Below, piece after piece: positions 4,587 to 6,355 of a stretch of 6,355 bases of DNA. A program made the position numbers and the translations under genes. The notes below the pieces were generated by a model. It had not been told where the DNA came from and searched no databases. It worked only from the letters and a program-made list of their open reading frames with translations. Each line of letters starts with the position of its first letter. Positions within the stretch are counted from its first letter, which is position 1. Origin of the DNA: Ghiorsea sp. (GTDB taxonomy: Bacteria; Pseudomonadota; Zetaproteobacteria; Mariprofundales; Mariprofundaceae); contig JALUHL010000239.1 of NCBI GenBank assembly GCA_027053695.1, positions 1-6,355 of the forward strand, in the 5' to 3' direction.

Positions 4587-5618
4587 ATGCTTGGCTTTGT
4601 GAAAGTTTTGATTGTAAAATTATCTGCCTTTGGCGATATTATTCACGCGCTTCCTGCGCTGGATGATGTGCTTGCCCGCCCTGAAGTGGATGAGGTGCAT
4701 TGGTTGGTGGATAGCCGTTTTGCTTTTGTCACTGAAGTGTTGCCGCCGCAAGTCAAAGTGCATGAGATTGCGCTTAAAGGGGAACACCCTTTGCGTGAAA
4801 TTAAACACACAGTCCAAAAACTAAGAGCTGAACACTTTAATATAGCGCTTGATTTGCAGGGGCTTATCAAATCAGCGGTTTTAGCGCGTTTGATTTGCTC
4901 CAAAGTATATGGCTTTGATCCAGCTGTCATTCGAGAAAAGCCTGCATCTTGGTTTGAAGCATCTAGCCCTGCACACCCTGATGAAATCAGCATTGTGCAG
5001 CAGGTGCGAAGGGTGGCGCAAAGCCCTTGGCTATCGGATGAACAAGTTGGGCAAGCCATCGCTTATACACCACCGAAGATTTGCAAAACTTTTGATGCAG
5101 AACTTCCTCAAGCTTTGCAAACATTCAAACCTTGGGTGGTATTTAACCTTGGCGGCTCATTTGCTACCAAAGAACTGCCCGATGCTACATGGCTTGAAGC
5201 AGGCAGGATGCTCAAAGAAAAAGGGTTTTCTATTGTGTTCTGTTGGGGTAATGCCAAGGAAGAAGCCAAGGCAAAGCAGCTTAATGAGGCAGGTTTGGGG
5301 TATGTATTGCCCAAACGCTTGAGTACGCCTGAATTGTGTGTCTTTTTTAAACGAAGCCATGCTGTGATTGCTGCCGATACAGGTATTTTACATTTGGCAG
5401 CAGCCTTGGGCACACCCACGGTCAGCTTTTGGGGGCCAACGCCTTGTGAGCGTAATGCCCCGCATGGCGATTTAGATTTTCATATCGAATCTAAGCCTGA
5501 TTGTGGGCCATGCATTCAAAAAACCTGCGATAACTTTATTTGTATGGATAAGATACATGCTTTGGATATGGTCAAGGCTGTGCTCAGGGTGCAAACACAA
5601 GGGGAAGAACATGCTTAA
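4587..5618 (+). CDS. waaC: ADP-heptose:LPS heptosyltransferase I-like glycosyltransferase (GT9)
   Basis: GT9 enzymes of this kind add L-glycero-D-manno-heptose from ADP-heptose to the Kdo of lipid A on the cytoplasmic face of the inner membrane. The 343 residues fit the family length. The N-terminus VKVLIVKLSAFGDIIHALPAL (from residue 5) is diagnostic. Further motifs are LDLQGLIKS (88-96), VFNLGGSFATKELP (185-198), ADTGILHLAAALGTP (263-277) and SFWGPT (280-285). A C-terminal cysteine set (C306, C309, C314, C319) resembles that of many GT9 proteins. If the GTG at 4599 is the true start, the conserved Asp becomes residue 13, as in E. coli WaaC, and the protein has 339 residues. I kept the ATG at 4587 because neither start has a clear ribosome binding site. 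The gene overlaps the next one by eight bases and diverges from mrp. A role as another heptosyltransferase (WaaF or WaaQ type) is less likely, judged from the N-terminus. Confidence 0.87.
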   Translation: MLGFVKVLIVKLSAFGDIIHALPALDDVLARPEVDEVHWLVDSRFAFVTEVLPPQVKVHEIALKGEHPLREIKHTVQKLRAEHFNIALDLQGLIKSAVLARLICSKVYGFDPAVIREKPASWFEASSPAHPDEISIVQQVRRVAQSPWLSDEQVGQAIAYTPPKICKTFDAELPQALQTFKPWVVFNLGGSFATKELPDATWLEAGRMLKEKGFSIVFCWGNAKEEAKAKQLNEAGLGYVLPKRLSTPELCVFFKRSHAVIAADTGILHLAAALGTPTVSFWGPTPCERNAPHGDLDFHIESKPDCGPCIQKTCDNFICMDKIHALDMVKAVLRVQTQGEEHA

Positions 5619-6355
5619 AATATTATGGATTTTTAGCTTATGGCTAGCTTCGGTTTTATCTGTGTTTACGTCTGCACATGCCGCTACATCGGATTGCTTT
5701 CCTTTTGTGGGCGAGAAATATCGGTATTCAGTGGGTTGGGAGTTTGTGAATGCGGGTTATTTAGAAATTAATGTCACTAAACAAGGTGCCAATGGTTATA
5801 AGGTGCATAACTTTGCGAGAACCAATGGTTTTATTGATATGTTCAAGCGGGTACGCGATACGATTGTTTCAGAAGGGCTTTGTTTGAATGGAAAAATGCA
5901 AAGCACACTCTTTGAAACGGATCAATTGGAGCGCTCCTATACGGCGACGAAAAAAGCTAAGTTTTTATACAAAGAAAATAAGGTGGAATACACCAAAAAT
6001 GGCAAAACCAAGATGTTTGATGTGCCGGGTGGTTATTTGAATGTGATTGATGCTTTCTATCTAACGCGCCTAAACCCACCGACAGAAAATCATCCTGTTT
6101 CCATCCCCATTTTTGATTCGGAAAAGAAATATGATGTGGTGGTGAAACTGCTTAAAAAAGAAAAAATACGCGGGCTTCATGGTAAACGCGTTGAATGTTT
6201 GGTGATTCAACCTGAGTTAAAAACAGAAGGTGTGTTCACCAGCGTGGGTGTGATTAAAATTTGGCTGACCAATGATGCAAGGCGTATCCCACTTAAAATT
6301 ACTGCAAAATTAAAAATCGGACGTATTGTTGTGCTTCTTAAGGAGTATTCTAAAA
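5611..6355 (+). CDS. DUF3108-family periplasmic protein (3' end outside the window)
   Basis: The frame stays open from the ATG to the right edge (248 residues visible), so the last part of the gene is missing. It starts with a signal peptide (LKILWIFSLWLASVLSVF, cleavage after AHA near residue 24). Its features match DUF3108: GEKYRYSVGWEFVNAGYLEI (34-53), the block VPGGYLNVIDAFYLTR (138-153) and the late motif IKIWLTNDARRIPLKI (215-230). There are no catalytic residues to point to; the family is predicted to be a beta-rich envelope domain of unknown function. The ATG lies inside the end of the heptosyltransferase gene, sharing ATGCTTAA, and is preceded by AGGGGAAG, so the two are almost certainly translated as one operon. 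That links it to LPS or outer-membrane biogenesis by position only. Only a short stretch of the C-terminus is probably lost. Confidence 0.8.
   Translation, partial: MLKILWIFSLWLASVLSVFTSAHAATSDCFPFVGEKYRYSVGWEFVNAGYLEINVTKQGANGYKVHNFARTNGFIDMFKRVRDTIVSEGLCLNGKMQSTLFETDQLERSYTATKKAKFLYKENKVEYTKNGKTKMFDVPGGYLNVIDAFYLTRLNPPTENHPVSIPIFDSEKKYDVVVKLLKKEKIRGLHGKRVECLVIQPELKTEGVFTSVGVIKIWLTNDARRIPLKITAKLKIGRIVVLLKEYSK

Noticed and set aside
4643..5059. 138-codon minus-strand open frame inside the heptosyltransferase gene
   Set aside because: The opposite strand encodes clear GT9 motifs through the whole stretch, and the minus-strand translation is Ser/Thr/Cys-rich shadow sequence.

Overview
The window looks like a stretch of chromosome from a Gram-negative proteobacterium of low to moderate GC content. 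The evidence is an ADP-heptose:LPS heptosyltransferase (inner-core LPS synthesis), a signal-peptide-bearing c-type cytochrome, a Crp/Fnr regulator and an Mrp/ApbC ATPase. I cannot name the taxon from sequence alone. A Zetaproteobacterium or a gammaproteobacterium would fit, but that is a guess.

Layout, left to right. Bases 1-950 (+) hold the 3' part of a large gene; the C-terminal region resembles that of M48-type membrane metalloprotease/chaperone proteins, with two TerB-like helical segments. Bases 951-1510 are a non-coding gap between convergent genes, filled with nested inverted repeats, hairpins and short direct repeats. One is a long-hairpin, MITE/REP-like element at 1222-1336 and another is a dRS3-like ATTCCC...GGGAAT pair at 1365-1423. 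Four minus-strand genes follow. In order of transcription they are an Mrp-type Fe-S carrier ATPase (4467-3616), a Crp/Fnr-family regulator (3553-2969), a small periplasmic cytochrome c'-like protein (2866-2387) and a DXD-type sugar transferase of the GT32/OCH1 kind (2281-1511). Divergent from mrp on the plus strand are a heptosyltransferase I-like gene (4587-5618) and, overlapping its stop by 8 bases, a DUF3108-type periplasmic protein that runs off the right edge.

How the genes may work together. The heptosyltransferase and the DUF3108 gene are translationally coupled and probably share an envelope role. Between the Crp/Fnr gene and the cytochrome gene lies an 18-base near-perfect palindrome whose core reads ATGAT-N4-ATCAT, close to the Fnr/Dnr consensus TTGAT-N4-ATCAA. 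It sits about 40 bases upstream of the start predicted from a -10-like box, where a class II activator would bind. The regulator lacks the N-terminal cysteine cluster of Fnr. A heme/NO-type (Dnr/NnrR-like) regulator controlling a neighbouring cytochrome c' is therefore a reasonable hypothesis, but it is unproven. This pair is also visibly more AT-rich than mrp and the heptosyltransferase gene. I see no clear evidence of a wholly new system. The regulator-site-cytochrome module and the composite repeat region are the parts most worth checking.
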